Source: Neodontobutis hainanensis (lineage: Eukaryota > Chordata > Actinopteri > Gobiiformes > Odontobutidae). From it: 64,000 nucleotides of DNA. Position 1 is the stretch's first letter. Each line of letters begins with the position of its first letter. A program made the position numbers and the translations under genes. The stretch lies in the NCBI GenBank assembly GCA_024349245.1, contig JALDNG010000016.1, positions 5,533,501-5,597,500 of the forward strand, read 5' to 3'. Shown here piece by piece: positions 1 through 14,147 of the stretch. A model generated the notes under the pieces. The model ran no database searches, was not told the origin of the DNA, and was given only the letters and a program-made list of their open reading frames with translations.

Positions 1-1558
1 CTGAAAATGTTTGTCTATGTTTGTGCAGACACAAATATGTAAAAACATTGAAGTTGTTTCAGAGTGCTCTTGATTCTTCTCTTGCTTTATAGCTTCATTC
101 ATTCCACTGTTTAAAGTATACAGGCTGTAACCTGAAAAACATGCATAGTTTTTGTTAACTAGTGCATTTGCATTTTGTATAGTGGTGCTGTAGCTGATGC
201 AGTGCTAACAAACCATGTCAAATAATTCTTTACATTTTAGAAATCAAAGAAGTAACAACTTCTGATGAAGGGCTGGTGTTATTAGTAGCAGTTGTAAGAT
301 AATGTGATGCTTCTTCAACAAAATTTAACATGAACAAATCTTGAGCAAAGTTTTTTGGTACTTAGCCCAGAGGTGGCTTGGCTGTTATATTTTGTTGCTC
401 TTGGGGAAAGTCCTCTCCTTTTAAAATAAAATTTAAATTAGCTCAAATTAACCTACATATCAAAAGTGTAAAATGATCTGTAGTAGAGACACCTAACTTA
501 GAAAGAAATCTAATTGTATGCAGAATGTTAACTACCTACAGTAGTAGTCACTATGAAAAAAGATATTAGATAAACATAAACATTGCCAGTTGGTGGGGGG
601 ATGGCAGAATGGATCCAGGTGGCATTGTTCCTCCAAACACACAGACACTGCATCCAATGTAAAGATACAGACAGGCAGATGTAGTGACATTTAAGGCACA
701 CATTTGGGCCCAGCAGGCCTGTCCTTGAAGCTTTAAGGTCTACAGCAGGATTTGTTAGTACAGGACTCCTTCCTTGGCCCACTGCATTTCTGCACAATCC
801 CCCCATTATCCCATTACCCCCTACAGTTACAGCTGGCACATTGTCTTCTTTCATCTGACATAAAAAACAAGAGACATAAATCACTGATGAAAGAGTGTGG
901 CCAGAAAATGAAGGGATAAAAAGTACTAAGTGACCAGCTGGCTATTTGTTCAGGTTTTGTGTTCATGATAAGGAGCTCATTGTCAAGCTTGGCAGAACCT
1001 CACTGAGCCTTTCAGTGCAGGAAATAGTGTCCCCTCAGAGGAACCACAGTTTGGCAAATGTAGAACCAGAGGACAACTTTGGGACTAAGCAACAAAACAC
1101 TGATTTATTGTCAGGCCAGGAGTTATTTTCCCCTGCAAACCGAGACACAACCTTGCAAATAATTGATCTTGGACCAAATCTGGGGAAAGCTGGCTGCCAG
1201 CAACGGAGCACACTAACAGGATTATGTTGGCTTCTAATTTAAGATTCACTGTCTAAATGAGGAAACGGGATTTGTACAGTGTTGTATTTTAATAGCTATA
1301 AGTGTTTGGCATTTACCAAGAGCAGCCTCATCTGTCATAGTCTTAATTCAAAATGTGGCTAAGGTCAAATGTTCAGCCTAAAGCGAGTTTTTCTTACCAC
1401 TGTTGCATGTTTTACTACACTGGTCATCCACATTATCATCCAATATCTCTTTGACTTGCCTCAGTCAAAAAAGCAATCAGAATTGATTGAAAAAACATGA
1501 CTTACTATGTTGATGAAAATAGCTTAAATGTGTGATCTCTCTCTGTGTCTCTATTCAG
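1..1558 (+). other. slc8a1 intron (partial)
   Basis: This stretch lies upstream of the first recognisable exchanger exon and ends in a pyrimidine-containing acceptor with AG at 1557-1558. I see no exon, RNA gene or recognisable transposon in it. The open frames here (for example on the minus strand around 528-884) have no recognisable protein content. It is read as intron because the following exon begins in mid-protein with phase 1. Confidence 0.7.
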
Positions 1559-2067
1559 ATACATTTGCCAGCAAGGTAGCTGCTATCCAGGACCAGTATG
1601 CAGATGCCTCCATTGGTAACGTGACCGGCTCCAATGCTGTCAATGTGTTCCTGGGCATTGGGGTGAGTCCAGGTCTCAAAATAAAAATGCTTGGTTAATT
1701 AATAGCTGGAGTCAGAGCAGTAAAATTGATATTTACTCATCATTAGAAGTCCTAGGATTTTGGATGGTAGTTTAATTGACTCTCTGTTTGGCAGGTGGCA
1801 TGGTCTATTGCTGCCATCTACCACCAGAGCCATGGCAGGGAGTTCAAGGTGGATCCGGGCAAACTGGCCTTCTCCGTCACACTCTTCACCATCTTTGCCT
1901 TCATCTCTGTGTCCGTGCTGATGTATCGGCGGCGGCCAGAGATTGGCGGTGAGCTGGGCGGGCCCCGGACTGCCAAAGTCCTGACCAGCATGCTGTTCTT
2001 CAGCCTGTGGCTTCTGTACATCCTGTTCTCTTCACTGGAGGCCTACTGCCACATCCAGGGCTTCTAA
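1559..2067 (+). CDS. slc8a1: Na+/Ca2+ exchanger, last two coding exons (slc8a1-like)
   Basis: Exons 1559-1662 and 1795-2067 encode the C-terminal end of a plasma-membrane sodium/calcium exchanger, which extrudes one Ca2+ in exchange for three Na+. The first exon carries the alpha-2 repeat with the ion-coordinating stretch GNVTGSNAVNVFLGIG. The second carries the last membrane helices, the conserved cytosolic loop RRRPEIGGELGGPRTAK and the terminal LEAYCHIQGF followed by TAA. The GELGGPRTAK loop and the neighbouring genes favour SLC8A1 over SLC8A2 and SLC8A3, but the paralogue call rests on memory of the family. Both introns are GT/AG. The rest of the gene, including the Ca2+-binding domains, lies upstream of the window. 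Teleosts may carry two slc8a1 copies, and which one this is cannot be told here. Confidence 0.88.
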
Positions 2068-5000
2068 AGAATACAACAAAAGTTATAAAGGTGGGATTTG
2101 GGAAAGCAGAAGAAACCAAGAAGACCTGAATGAATGTTTTTGGAAATTAAGGCTGCCTCACTGATCTGTCAGTCCCTCCTTTTGTGCAGTAGAAAAAATG
2201 GTCAGTGAATTGATCATGTATAAATGAAAGAAAACAGGATGAAGGGAATGCATTCAAAGACCAGCATCATCAGAGCTGAAAAAGAAATCTCAGAAAGGAG
2301 GAATAACCATGAATAGTTGGAAGCTGTTGAAACCAATCAGTAAATTTGCTTTTTTGTCTACAATTTCAATGGACTCTAAAATCCTGTGACTATAACATAC
2401 ACATTAGACTGTGTGCCACAACTGGGCAAACAAATCAACACTAGGACTGCAATTCATATGCTCGATGCTTCTATCTTAGCAGTGCAGTAACTTACAGTAT
2501 CATGCACTGTGAGACCATTTAAGACCTAGAGACTGATAAAAACCTGTCTGAAGTCACCGGAAATATCGCCACAACCGTGAGTGTTCTGGGGTGCGACTAT
2601 GTTCATGTGCTTGTGTGTTGTGGAAGATGGTGAAGTACTGTGAAAAAAAAAATCTTGTTATGCTGTTGTGAGAATACGTCATGTTTTTGTATTGAACTCT
2701 TTCTGACAAACGCCTGCCCAGTCGGTAGGAATATGAGTGAGACTTTTGACAGAAAGTGCGTTCAATGAAGCGAACGAGTAATTGAAATGTAAATATTTAG
2801 AGCTGAACTTGCATTGCAGCTCGCTCTGAATGTCTTGGTTATGCTGTGCACTCCTGAACAGGCCCTTATGGTTTGTTTTATTCAGTAAATGTAAATGATT
2901 TAGGGGCTGGTATCAATCAAGAAAAGGGTTTGTGTGCATTTACCTTTATAAAGGCCTGATCCATTGAGATAAAACGGCCAATATACCGTCAAAAACTGTT
3001 AGAGAGACTTGTAATTATTAAGCTTAACCTGTTATTATGTGGATTTCTGTTAGTTGGTGATCTACCAGCGAGACACCGCCTTCATCTTTGCAATAGCCAT
3101 ACTGCACCTAAACATCATCTGCTTTTGTGTATACATCAGTGCTGCTGTAACCATCGGTTTACTTAGCAGCTTCTATTTGTGTCTTAAGCACCGCCCCCAG
3201 GCTGGTCAGGGGACCAATCAAAATCTTCAAGGGCTTTGTAAAAAATTAATTCCCGAGCTTAAATTTGATATTATGACAGGGATTCTGATTCCTAAAACTT
3301 TACAAACTGCCCGGTTTTTGGGACTAGTTGCTTAGGGACAAGCAAGGATTCATTTGTGAGATTATAATAGATTCCAAATTGACACTGGTGAATTAAAATA
3401 TTCACTAAATAAGTTTTCCTTCATTTATTCATAATAAATAAATAAGTATTGAGAAATGTTGTGATTGGATTGCAAAAGCTTGAGCCCAAAGAATACAGAT
3501 TAAATATGTACTGGCAACAGTATGTGAAGAACAAGAAAGATAATCAAAGTATTTTCAAGTGCACGGTTAATAACTAAATACTTATTAAAGCCCCTCCTTT
3601 AGATTATAGCTATAAAAAAACTAAAGTGAGCCCATTACACACTGAGTAAAAACAAGCAGAATATAATGATCAGACTCAACTGCTCCAGAAGCCTTTTGTC
3701 AAACTTGTCACGAGTCTTTAGCAGTGATTGTCAGAGACGTTTACACTTGAGACTGTTAACTAAAAGTGGCTACTCTTGTATAGCCTGAACGATAATATGG
3801 CAAACTTACTGTATTTGTAGATAAACAGTTTGTAAAACAGCACTATACTGTATGCAGTTTAATTTGCCAGAAGTTTCCTGCTGATTTTTTGTATAATGCA
3901 TTATATTTATATATCATCTGTAAAGCCATCTGGCCAAGATATAATCAATATTAAACTTGGCACCAATCTGATTTGAATCTCTTTGAGAGAGCCCTTGATG
4001 GAATTGCTTTGGCAAATATTCATATTTTCAATAGGATAACTCAAATTATGTTGGTTGTCCCATTGAAGCTTTCTAGAGTTTGCCAAGCCAAACTGCACAC
4101 TTAAGTCTGTGGCTCTACATGTAACACATATGAAGGCGTTGGAGTGGCAGTTTACCTCTGTTTTGCCAAAGGGAAAACTTTCTATTAGAAAGGTAGACCC
4201 ATATATAAAGGGTTTCAAATCATTCTAAAAATACCAAATAATGTTCATATTTCATTCACACAAAGTAAGTCAAAAAGCTAAAAAAATAAACATTTGTCTC
4301 TTCACTGGCATGGAGCTAATGCTGAAGGTTTCTATACTGTTAAAAATGCTCGCTTGTGCAAGTAACAGTTGGTGTCACTTTGACGTAAATATAAATATTG
4401 GAAATCCTTAATTTGTGCCTGCTGCCGATAATTATGAGTTGGTATTTGCGGGAATGAAACGTTACAGTATTGCATCATAGATGTTTGCAACACAATTTGC
4501 CCTTAAGGCTAACTTAATTTTAAGGGTTTAAGACAACACTACTTTGCTCTATACTTACAGATATGAAGAGAAACTTGGACCATGGTGGGGGCTTAAGACA
4601 AGCTTGTTGCTTTATCTGTCAACCCTCTTGTTCAAGCAAAAAGTCAGACTGACCTCCTGTCCTAGTTTGGACTCCTGAGGTTTAGTGAGTCAAGACAAAA
4701 CCAGGGCGACTCTGTAAATACAACACAAGTAACAAGGAGAAACCGAAAAGGAGTTGTAGAATAAAATATTTAGTCAATTTAATGTGGTTTGAAATAAAGG
4801 CGATGCACTGCTCTGGTCATATTGTTGAAGATGTGGTTTCAAGTTGCTTTTTTTACTCTGATGTAAACAAAACAATGTTGTACCTGATGTAAAAACAGAA
4901 AACATTATTGCTTCTGGTGTGTTCAAACTCCTCTTGCCTGTCTGGGCATCGAACGCAACAGCAATCAGACAGACAAAACAAACGTGGATGAACATTCTGG

Positions 5001-6990
5001 TACGAGCAGAGCGACCTTACACTGTTGCTGCAGCCAATAACACACTGTTTGGAAAAACAGCACTCAATAAAAACAAATGTTACGCAACGAAAGGCCGCAA
5101 GAAAAATCAAAAACGGAAGAAAAAAAAAACATGAAGTTACAGCCATATGTTGATTCCTGGGTCAGTGAGACTCAAACGGACTTCTCCTACCCAGCACGTG
5201 TATTGTTATTATGGCGTCTATCTGCCCCTGTGTGTCTCCAGATTTCTTTCTATCTGCTGCCAAAGTAACAGAATTCGGCAGTGATCGTTTTGTTGCCTGT
5301 CTCTTCCCCGTCTTTCTCCTCCCTTCCTCCGACCCTCTGTCTCCCTTTGCCATGTTTTCCATAGTTTTGGAATGTCAATGTGCTACTTGTTGACACTGTG
5401 CATGAATGATAACATGTCTGTATATAGTTATAGAGAATTGTATCCCATTTCCCCTGGTGTTCACAAAAAATGGTTTGAATGTTGTACAGATTCAGATTTT
5501 TTTTCTGTTTAGTTTCATTTTAATGTAAGTAGACAATTTAATTTAAAGGGTTTGAAATAACTTGCACATTATCGCTTAATAATTTTTGGCTAAAAAGGCA
5601 ATATCTGCTGTTATTGAATGAGAGATGGGAAATGAGATCCTTTAGGAGCTATGTATCTTAAATAAAGTATACGGGATTTGCATGGGTTATTTGTATAAAA
5701 AAAAAAAGACACTGCTTGCTACTTCTAATACCGTGGCTGTATTCTCTGATAGAAGACGAAGAAGACCGTATGTATATCTAAAGGTTATTTTGTCATGAAA
5801 GAATAATAATAAAAAAGATATTGTGTATATACTGTACAGTGTTATAAGTGAGATGGACTGTATGGCCATCGTGCTGACCATAGAGAATTAATTCTGCATA
5901 TTTATTTCAAGGAATTAAAACGCACTCACTACACTCAAGAATGACATATATTGCCTTTTTTGAGAAGTAGTTTTGCTCCAAATCATTTTCTCTATCTTGG
6001 CCTTTCTCTTTTTTCATCCTGCCTTTTCCCAACCAAAGTTTTCTTTATTGACATTATGCATTAAAGGGATAGTTTAGGTTTTTTAATTGGGGTTTGAAGA
6101 AGCAGACAACAGCAACCTGCACAATAAAGGCATGACTAAATAAACACATTAACAATCTGTATTGTTACAATCTGTGCAATCTGTATTCTATATGAAAAAA
6201 AACCTGCTTTGCACAGTAAAATGGGTCTGGAATCCCTTCCCTTCACAGCTATTCCACTAAGTAGAAATCCTTTTGACCAATCATAACTGCCTGTCAAAAA
6301 TGGAGCGTGCTTTATGCAATGTTTTGTTTTTTTCCTCAATTATATGTTTATTGAGTTGCATTCAGACACTATTTATTCATGCACAAAGACCAATTCTTCA
6401 CACAGAAAAGAAATAGATTTTTTCTATGGCCATGTTAAAAATAGTAAAAGTAAAGTTCAATTGAAAGATTGCTTGGATATTGATTAGTTTAAGTGAGTTT
6501 CAAATCTATTATTTCTTCTCTTCTGTTTGACCCCTGTGTCCTTACTCTGGTCTGCTTCTCCAAACCGATCCACTGAAAACTATATTATATGCATTAGCAT
6601 TTCCTCACGAAACAACAAAATATCCCTTTAAGTGCATCCAGCTGCTACATCAGTATTTTCTTCACATCTTTCTAAATACATGTTCTCTTGTCTAAGTTAT
6701 ATTTTGTCCCTAACCGAGTCATCATCTGTGATTCATCGCCAAATCCCTTTAGCTTTATCTTCAACTTCCTTTGCTTTCCATTGTCTTTCACCCCCCTTCC
6801 TTTCTTACAGTTTGTCATTGTGAGTTTTTATTTTTTTTATTATTGACACAATAACAAGATAACATTGATAATAATAATAAGGAGGGTTGTTTTGTTTAAA
6901 CTTTTGTGTGCCTGTGTTCAGTTTTGTTTATGCCACTAACTGTGACTGCTCTTCATGATACATTCTGATAAAAACCAATAAAATAAAGTT
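2068..6990 (+). other. Candidate long 3'UTR of the exchanger gene
   Basis: After the exchanger stop codon there is no further coding exon for almost 10 kb. The region is AT-rich with several possible poly(A) signals. The strongest is a pair of overlapping AATAAA hexamers at 6977-6987. A long 3'UTR is plausible because mammalian SLC8A1 has one, but its true end cannot be fixed without transcript data. Weaker AATAAA-like sites near 3430 could end a shorter form. Confidence 0.4.
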
Positions 6991-8072
6991 TGGGATACCC
7001 TGTTTCAGAGACGCTGCGACTCCGTGCTTTTTTTTTTTTTACTGGCGCGGGAGTGTGTCATCCATCTGTAATGACAAGCTTTTCAACAACCCTGATAATC
7101 ATGCAAATTCTCATCAGACGTTACTGTTTCATTAAGAGCATGTAAATGGGAATTACAATTGACTGTGGAGCATTGTGTCCTCTCTCATTCTATTCAACAG
7201 CCAGGACCAACAAACATCCATTTTCTATTGTGGCGGTGGAGAATCAAAAATGACATTTGTCTGAATGGCAGACATCTCATTAACTGTCATCAGACGTGGC
7301 CCGTCATTGTGGCTGTATTGTAAGATGGAAGCGTCGGCTGCTCCACTGATGATTAATTCAGGGTTTTTTTTTTTGTGTTGGATTTCTATTGCTGTCCATG
7401 AAATAATAATGAATATATTGTTTCCATTTACAAGGTTCTGGTCAACCTTTAGTTAACACATTTGCAGGCTTCAAAGACTGTAATTAAATTGTATGTGAGA
7501 ACAGCCCCAATTTCTTAAGAAACCAATTACTGATTCATACTTTGGATACATGACTACGATTCTATTAGACTGTAAATACTAGGCTTTTTAATTTTACCAT
7601 ATTATATAAAGTATATCAATGCCAGATTTAGTTATATTTACAGATACAATATCAGAAAAATCAAGGCACCAGTTTTTCAACAGTCAGTTCTCCTTCATGT
7701 TGAGACTCTCTCCACTCAGAGAATGTTAGAATGTAACCGTTCCCATTGTGTTTTTTTGGACAGAACATAATTGGAATTTAAGGATTGGCTATTTAAGTAA
7801 CTCATAGAGTACTGGGCATAAACTGTATAAAAGCTAAAAGAGTCAGACTATAGGACTACCATTAAGATAAGTGTGACTGTGCTCTTTATAGACTCTTTAC
7901 CCATACATATTCTCCCCGGATGCTAATGTGTACTGTTTGCTCTGCGCTGCCACTGTGATGGATCATTCCCATTCTCCGAGCGCCTGCCGAATGATGGATA
8001 TTTTCTATTACACCAATTGTTATTCTTGCTTTGGGATTGTTGTTCTTTTATGTTTTATAATCAGATGTGTCC

Positions 8073-8159
<87 letters not shown>

Positions 8160-11100
8160 AACATTCAGTCTCTCAGTCTCTTCAGTTGTGTGCGTTATGT
8201 GCTGATATTTTTGCATACAGGTGTTTACTAAGGCTCTGGATATTAAGTGCTGCCTGAAACCCCATTATGTTGTCACATTTGATTTCAAGACGGGCACAGG
8301 TTGGTGCTTTCAGTAGGAAGCGGAGTAGAAGCCTTGAATAATGAGTGAAGATTCAGGACTGTGTGTGCTAGGTGTCAACTACATTACAATATACAATTAG
8401 AGCCCCCCAAAAAAACCCTCAAAAAAAACAACAGGATATTTCATGCCACTGACAATTCCCCCTTTTAGTTGTTAGAACCTTGTCAGGTTGCAGCATACAT
8501 TACTATACTTGTATTAATATTAAAACAATGTTAAGTGTAGTGCAATGCTTTGTTTTTGCTCCATACATCCGCAGAACTATTTCTTTATTGAACATTGGTC
8601 TGTTTGTAAAACTTGGCATAAATCAACAATTACATATTGCAGCATTTTTCCAATAACAGGCTGAAAGTGTTAAAAAACCTTGTTATTGAACTTGAAAACA
8701 TGCACATTGATATACTGTCTAGACATTTTCATTAGCAGAGCTATATCGGTCATTTCTTTTCATTCCTCTTTGACTGAATTTTTGATTTCACTGTGATAGA
8801 TGCAGTAATTGTCTCATCAAGGTCTTAGTTTGGTCTTGAAATGGATTGACATTTTGGTTATAATAACTCAATGTACCTTCTCTGTATGGCAAACCTGTTT
8901 CTTTTCTAACCCTAAAGTCTTTTCTACAGCAAAACAAGTCGCATTCATTTGTGCGTAAATGCCACAGCTTCACTTCAGGGCTAAAGGTCCAGGTAGAAAG
9001 GTTCTATACATACATAAAACACACCTGTACAGAAAATGTAAAAGCATTAGTCGTTACCAACTTCAATCTACATGAGTGAACCATTTACTTGAGGAGGTAA
9101 GGAAGCTGTGAGAAGAAAATGGCAGCGTGCTCTAGTGTTATGTGCGTGGGAATTTGAAACATGTGTGCAGTAGGTGTTTCACATGCATTAAGCGACTGAA
9201 ATGAAATGTCAGCCAAATACCAGAGCGTGAACTCCGCCCCCGATCTCACTGTGTGCATTTGTTTGCCACAGTGCAGCATTTTGTCTACACTTAAATGTTC
9301 ATGGAATAAAGAATTGTAAATAATATGTATACTAAAAAGGGTGTTCATACGGTTTTAATGTCACTACAGTTATTGTTGTTATAGTGATGCAATATTTAGC
9401 TTTGAGTCAGTGCTGTAAAACTGTAAAAGATTTATTGAATACGTACTAAAGGGGAGGTCTTACATTTTAAACATCTTACTTATTATGGTTGCTTCTTTAA
9501 TTTGTCTCTTTCACTCTCTGTCTTTATCCCCTTTATCTGACCCATTCCCCTCTTTCCTTTAACCCGTCTGACCCTTATTTTTTTGGCACTAGTTGATGAC
9601 CGAAGCCACTCCCACTCAGTGACACACACAGCACATATGTTACCACGTTACTTATCTACTGTACGATCACACACTGAAGGCTCCGCAGTGGCTCACTCTG
9701 CGTCAGTGGCTGCTCTCTTGTGAGGGGCTGTAGGCGGTGAGATGATGTCAAGTTACTGTGGCAATTTTGTCTGTTTCCTTGGTGACATGACAACCGACCA
9801 TGGCAATTGTGTGAGCATGTGTAAACTGTCCAGGTCTGACTGAGGGTTCTTACAATAAAGTGGCCCTGTCATGATAAATTATTGCAAAACATAACAGAGA
9901 GCAAACGTTACATGAATGATAAATTTAATAATTTACAGTAAAGCACATTAAATTAATTTAACCAAAAGCAGTACATATATTCCACTTTACTGAAGTTTAG
10001 AAAGACAGGTCTATGAATTTGTTTTACATGACAATGAGTGAAAAATCAAACTAATCTGATAACCGCTGGGAGAAAGGGGGAAAGAAAAAAAAAGAAGAGC
10101 AGGGAGTAAAAGAGTAATAGCGCCAATCAGATGGCATTAGCCCTGGAACGGAGCAGTAATTGAAGCTGTGAAGAGAGTGACTCATCAATAGCGCAGAGGT
10201 CTGACACACACACAGACAGTGTACTGTATGTAAAACCACTTGAACCGGGTTTTCTTTTGACAGTGCCACTGTGCCTTTGAGAACATGGTTATGGCATAAG
10301 ATTTACAATTTGATTCAAGTAAACTCTGATTCTCTTAATAAAAAAAAATTAAAAAAATAAAAAAAATTAGTGAAATAGTTGCAATAATAACCTTGAATAT
10401 TACATACATAGCTTTTAGCAACTACTACATGTACTTTTGTCATTAGGAATGTTGCCCGAGAATTAAAATAAATAAATAAGAGAAACAAGGCTATTATGAT
10501 TGGTTGAATAAAATACTGACTGAAAATAGTTGTCAAGCAAAAGTATACCAGACTAATTTCATTTTGTTAAGGTAAGAGGAATGGAAGGTCTGGATTTTAA
10601 ATATATACACTGCAGACAAACTACAGCATTTTTTTTGGTGGTCAACAGCCATTTCTGAATCAATAATTCAACAACTTTGTGCTGAAATTGGGCTTCATGA
10701 CATGAGAAAACTAACTGCAAGAAGGTTTACTCAAAGTGAATATTACACTTTAAACAACACATGGCATTTGTCGCCTAAAAAACTGTGACTTCAAGCTGCC
10801 TCTCCAACACAAGCACTTCATTTCTAGATCAGGACAGACACATCCCAAATGCTCCTGGATCTTCAGTAACACTTCCTGCCCTCCTGTTTTCCTCTCTAAT
10901 CTAACACTCTTCAACACACCCACATTCAAATCCACACAAATGCACTTGCCGGCTTGACATTCACACAGTGCTGCCAGCCACGCCACATAAGAGCTCCTTC
11001 CTGTGCAGCTCGCCCACCTGCTGCACAGTGCGTTAGAGCACGGAGCGAAAATGCATCCTTTCAACCTTTCCCATTGAGAAACACTCTACAAAAGTGCCAC

Positions 11101-11967
11101 ATCTCTTGTGAACATCACTCAAATTGTCCCCCTTTTTCTCATACTTGCTTTTTTTAAGAACAAACAAAATATTTTGTAAGAATTTTTAGAAAGGCGAAAA
11201 GAAAAAGGACTATGTAGATTTCATTTTCAAAGGAGGACAGACATACACCCCTTAAATCGTGCATTTTTTTACTTAAATAGGCTATTATGTATTACACACA
11301 AAAGCAGTTACCATAGAAACCTATAATAGCAGACAATTTAGTCAAGCACTTGCATTGCCCAGGTAAACTTGAGTTTTTAAAATGGCTTCATGTGTGACAA
11401 GTGCTGTATACCAAGTACTATAATCAGAAAATCTTAATAAGTAATAGTACCATTATACTTTGGCCTTGTTTTTACATAATATTCAAGTTGTTGGATAGGT
11501 TTTAGATGTTGTGTTAAACACTAAACAACAAAAGGCAATAATCCCTTTATGATCAAATGAGCCTCGCAGACAAAGCTTATTCCATGACTAAAATCTTTCA
11601 CTTGTGCTTAACGGCACACTATCCTCTATTAGATTGGTATAAAAACTCAAAATTCAAAGGCACCAAAATTCTTATTCACTAATGAAAGATTTTAAGTTAC
11701 ATTTTAGTTAGCAAAAGGAGCTGCCTATTTTGTAGAAACAAGACAAGCTACTAAAGGCTAATAAAGTTTTCTACTGTGTCTTCTAATACTGTAGACCAAA
11801 CACACAAAGATAATACTTAGGCATTGAAAATAACAATGGCGAGAACTCTATTGCATGATCAGTACAAGTGATAAGTATGGCAGGAAAATGTTATTCTTCA
11901 TTTAGCTTAATATGACATTTCAGTCAAATATGTCTTAAAAGGCAGTTTCTTTCCTGTTGACTCTGCT
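6991..11967. other. Gene-poor intergenic stretch
   Basis: I find no exon, RNA gene or clear transposon here. A TG microsatellite near 8.1 kb is listed separately. The open frames are short and lack recognisable protein composition. The 3'UTR of the minus-strand gene ending at 11968 probably occupies the right end. Confidence 0.5.
8078..8158. repeat. (TG)n microsatellite
   Basis: An uninterrupted run of about 40 TG dinucleotides in intergenic DNA. Valine/cysteine open frames across it are artefacts of the repeat. Confidence 0.97.
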
Positions 11968-14147
11968 CTACAAGGACTGGGATTCAGATGGTGTCTCCAC
12001 AATACCAAGCTTCAGACTTTCAGTTTGAAGACCATCTAAATCTAGGTCTGGTGCCCTCTGTGCGTTGCCCAGTTCTTCTCCTCTGGCTTTCTGTGACTCT
12101 GGCTTGATCTCTACTCCCTCTGCACTGTGTTTAAAATGTACTTCTTTGTCTTGTTCTAAGACACTCTTCACCTCTGTCCTGTTGGTGTTTTGAGGTTTGG
12201 CATAAAGCATGTTCAGACTGTCACTAGCGTTGGTGAAATATGTCTCTATCTTAGCTACAGGTCCTTGATCAGAGAAGAGGTGAAGCAGGTAAGCCTGGGC
12301 ATACTGATCCGACGTGATTAGATCCAAGTTAATGGACGCAATGGTGGAGCCATCACTCACGCCGGTTTTTATTCTTCTACCTGTCAAATTCAAAACAGGG
12401 CAGATAAGTGCAACTTAAGTGAGATTAATTACTTTTTCATTGGTAGGTTACGTAAATCTATGGCAGATAATGCACATGCTGGTACCTGTCTCTCTCTCCA
12501 GGTCACACAGGGGAATAGTCACACTTTTTCCCGTCTCCCGATCTTCCACAGTTAGTCCCGTCATGCTTCCGTCCTCCGGTGCGTCACCGGACGCTTCACA
12601 TGATGAAAAACTGCCTCGACATTTCAACACACTCAGCGTATTGGACTTATACTGCCTAAATTTGTTAAAAATAAATAAATAATAATAGAAAACTATTAAG
12701 GGGTGCTACACAGACACATTAGTGGAGGAGACTTTACTCATAGCCATAAAGTCATATTTATTTTTTATAATGAATCTTCTATCTTACCTATAGACAGGTA
12801 TGATCTGCGCTAGATCTTCCTTGTACTGCTTTAGTGCGGCCCTTGCAGCCAGGGGCTCCATATGGCCCTCTAGTCCAGCTAGATGTACCAACATCTGGCA
12901 GTGAAATGCTGCTCCACTGGCCCACTGCCTTAGAGATCTAAAAGAAATACAAAAGAGAGTAACCCTTCATAAAAATAAATCTCTCTATGGCCACTCCACA
13001 AGCCTTGCCAACCACATTCACTTTGTTAATAAGGAATAGAAATGTGTTTAAAATGTGTCACAGTTCTGACGCTCCACTCATATTACCCGCAATGTATTCT
13101 CTCACCTGGAGTCACAGTTGCCCCGTAGCAGAGAGGATTTTAGCTGAGTGAGGTTCAGACTGAGCTGCGCCTCAAGTCTGGATGAGTCCTGCATCAGTTT
13201 ACTTTTGTCACTCAAGTTTATTCTACAGCGCTTCAGGTACTCCTCCATTAACTCTTGCAGCTCACAAACTCTCTACAAAAAAGAACATATTGTTATTCTG
13301 TATTTTAGTAATAAATGCCATCTCAAAATCAATTTTTTCTATTATCAAACCTCTACCTGATGTGCTGTTAACCCGGATGACTTCCCTGAGGGCTGTTTGG
13401 ACGATGCATACGCCATATCGATCACCATACTTACCACTGATCCCACCAGACCTGCCAGTCTAGGCTCATCTGAGAAGGCTGAGAGTCGACCAATAAGATC
13501 CCTCAAATAGGTAGGTGCCCTGTTTCCAATGTCTCTCTGCAACTAGAAGAAGATGAAGAAGAAGAAGAAGGCGTCATGCATACAATATTTATAGGAATCC
13601 ATTTACTGCCATAAAGCCCAAGAAAATAAATCCTCCACAATCAAATCATTTATGGTGACTTACAGTTTAGTATTCTGAACTTTTTTATCTTCATCTATTT
13701 ATGACTGAATGATGGATAAAAAAAATATTAATGATCACAGCAAGGATAGCCTTTGTAATGTTTTGAAACCACTGTGTTTACAAGCTTTTTAAACAAATCT
13801 CCCAGTGTGTACAGAGCAGTTAAATCAAATGACAAAATTAGGCATTATGTTTGCATAGTAAATTTTAAATACTTTTTGATTTACTCTGCCATGCATCCCG
13901 GAGTCTCGGCATTTATAAGGACACTAACTTGTTGCATTTGTTCCTGGATAGAGGGTCCTGAGTGTGAGCTTTCACTGTTACTGGCCAAAAGCAAAGGATG
14001 AACGACTGTAAGGTTAGGTACAGCACCACGTTCCAACATGGCATTGTAGAGCACATCACCAATCACATCCCCGGCTTTGGAAAGGTCCTCCTCAGATGAA
14101 AACAGTTGCCCCATAATGCTAGTGATTTTTAGAACACTTGGCAGCAT
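11968..14147 (-). CDS. Unrecognised six-exon gene, 434-residue product
   Basis: Six exons on the minus strand join without a frame break: 14147-13929, 13542-13357, 13272-13106, 12937-12788, 12655-12486 and 12380-11968 (1305 nt including TAG). All introns are GT/AG. The start is taken as the ATG at 14147, which sits immediately after an AG acceptor, so an untranslated first exon upstream is likely, or the protein could extend further. The product has no signal peptide or clear membrane helix. Residues about 1-135 look helical and hydrophobic. Exons 3 and 4 give an amphipathic helix-rich middle with ELQELMEEYLKRC and ASGAAFHCQMLVHLAG. The last exon is acidic and low in complexity. I do not recognise the family. 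Codon-level coherence across six exons makes it a real gene; its function is unknown. It lies between slc8a1 and thumpd2, where I know of no human equivalent. Confidence 0.75.

Noticed and set aside
7928..8257. Valine/cysteine-rich open frames over the TG repeat
   Set aside because: They are produced by the dinucleotide repeat; there is no start context, splice structure or homology. The same applies at 39.6-40.0 kb and 54.44-54.71 kb.
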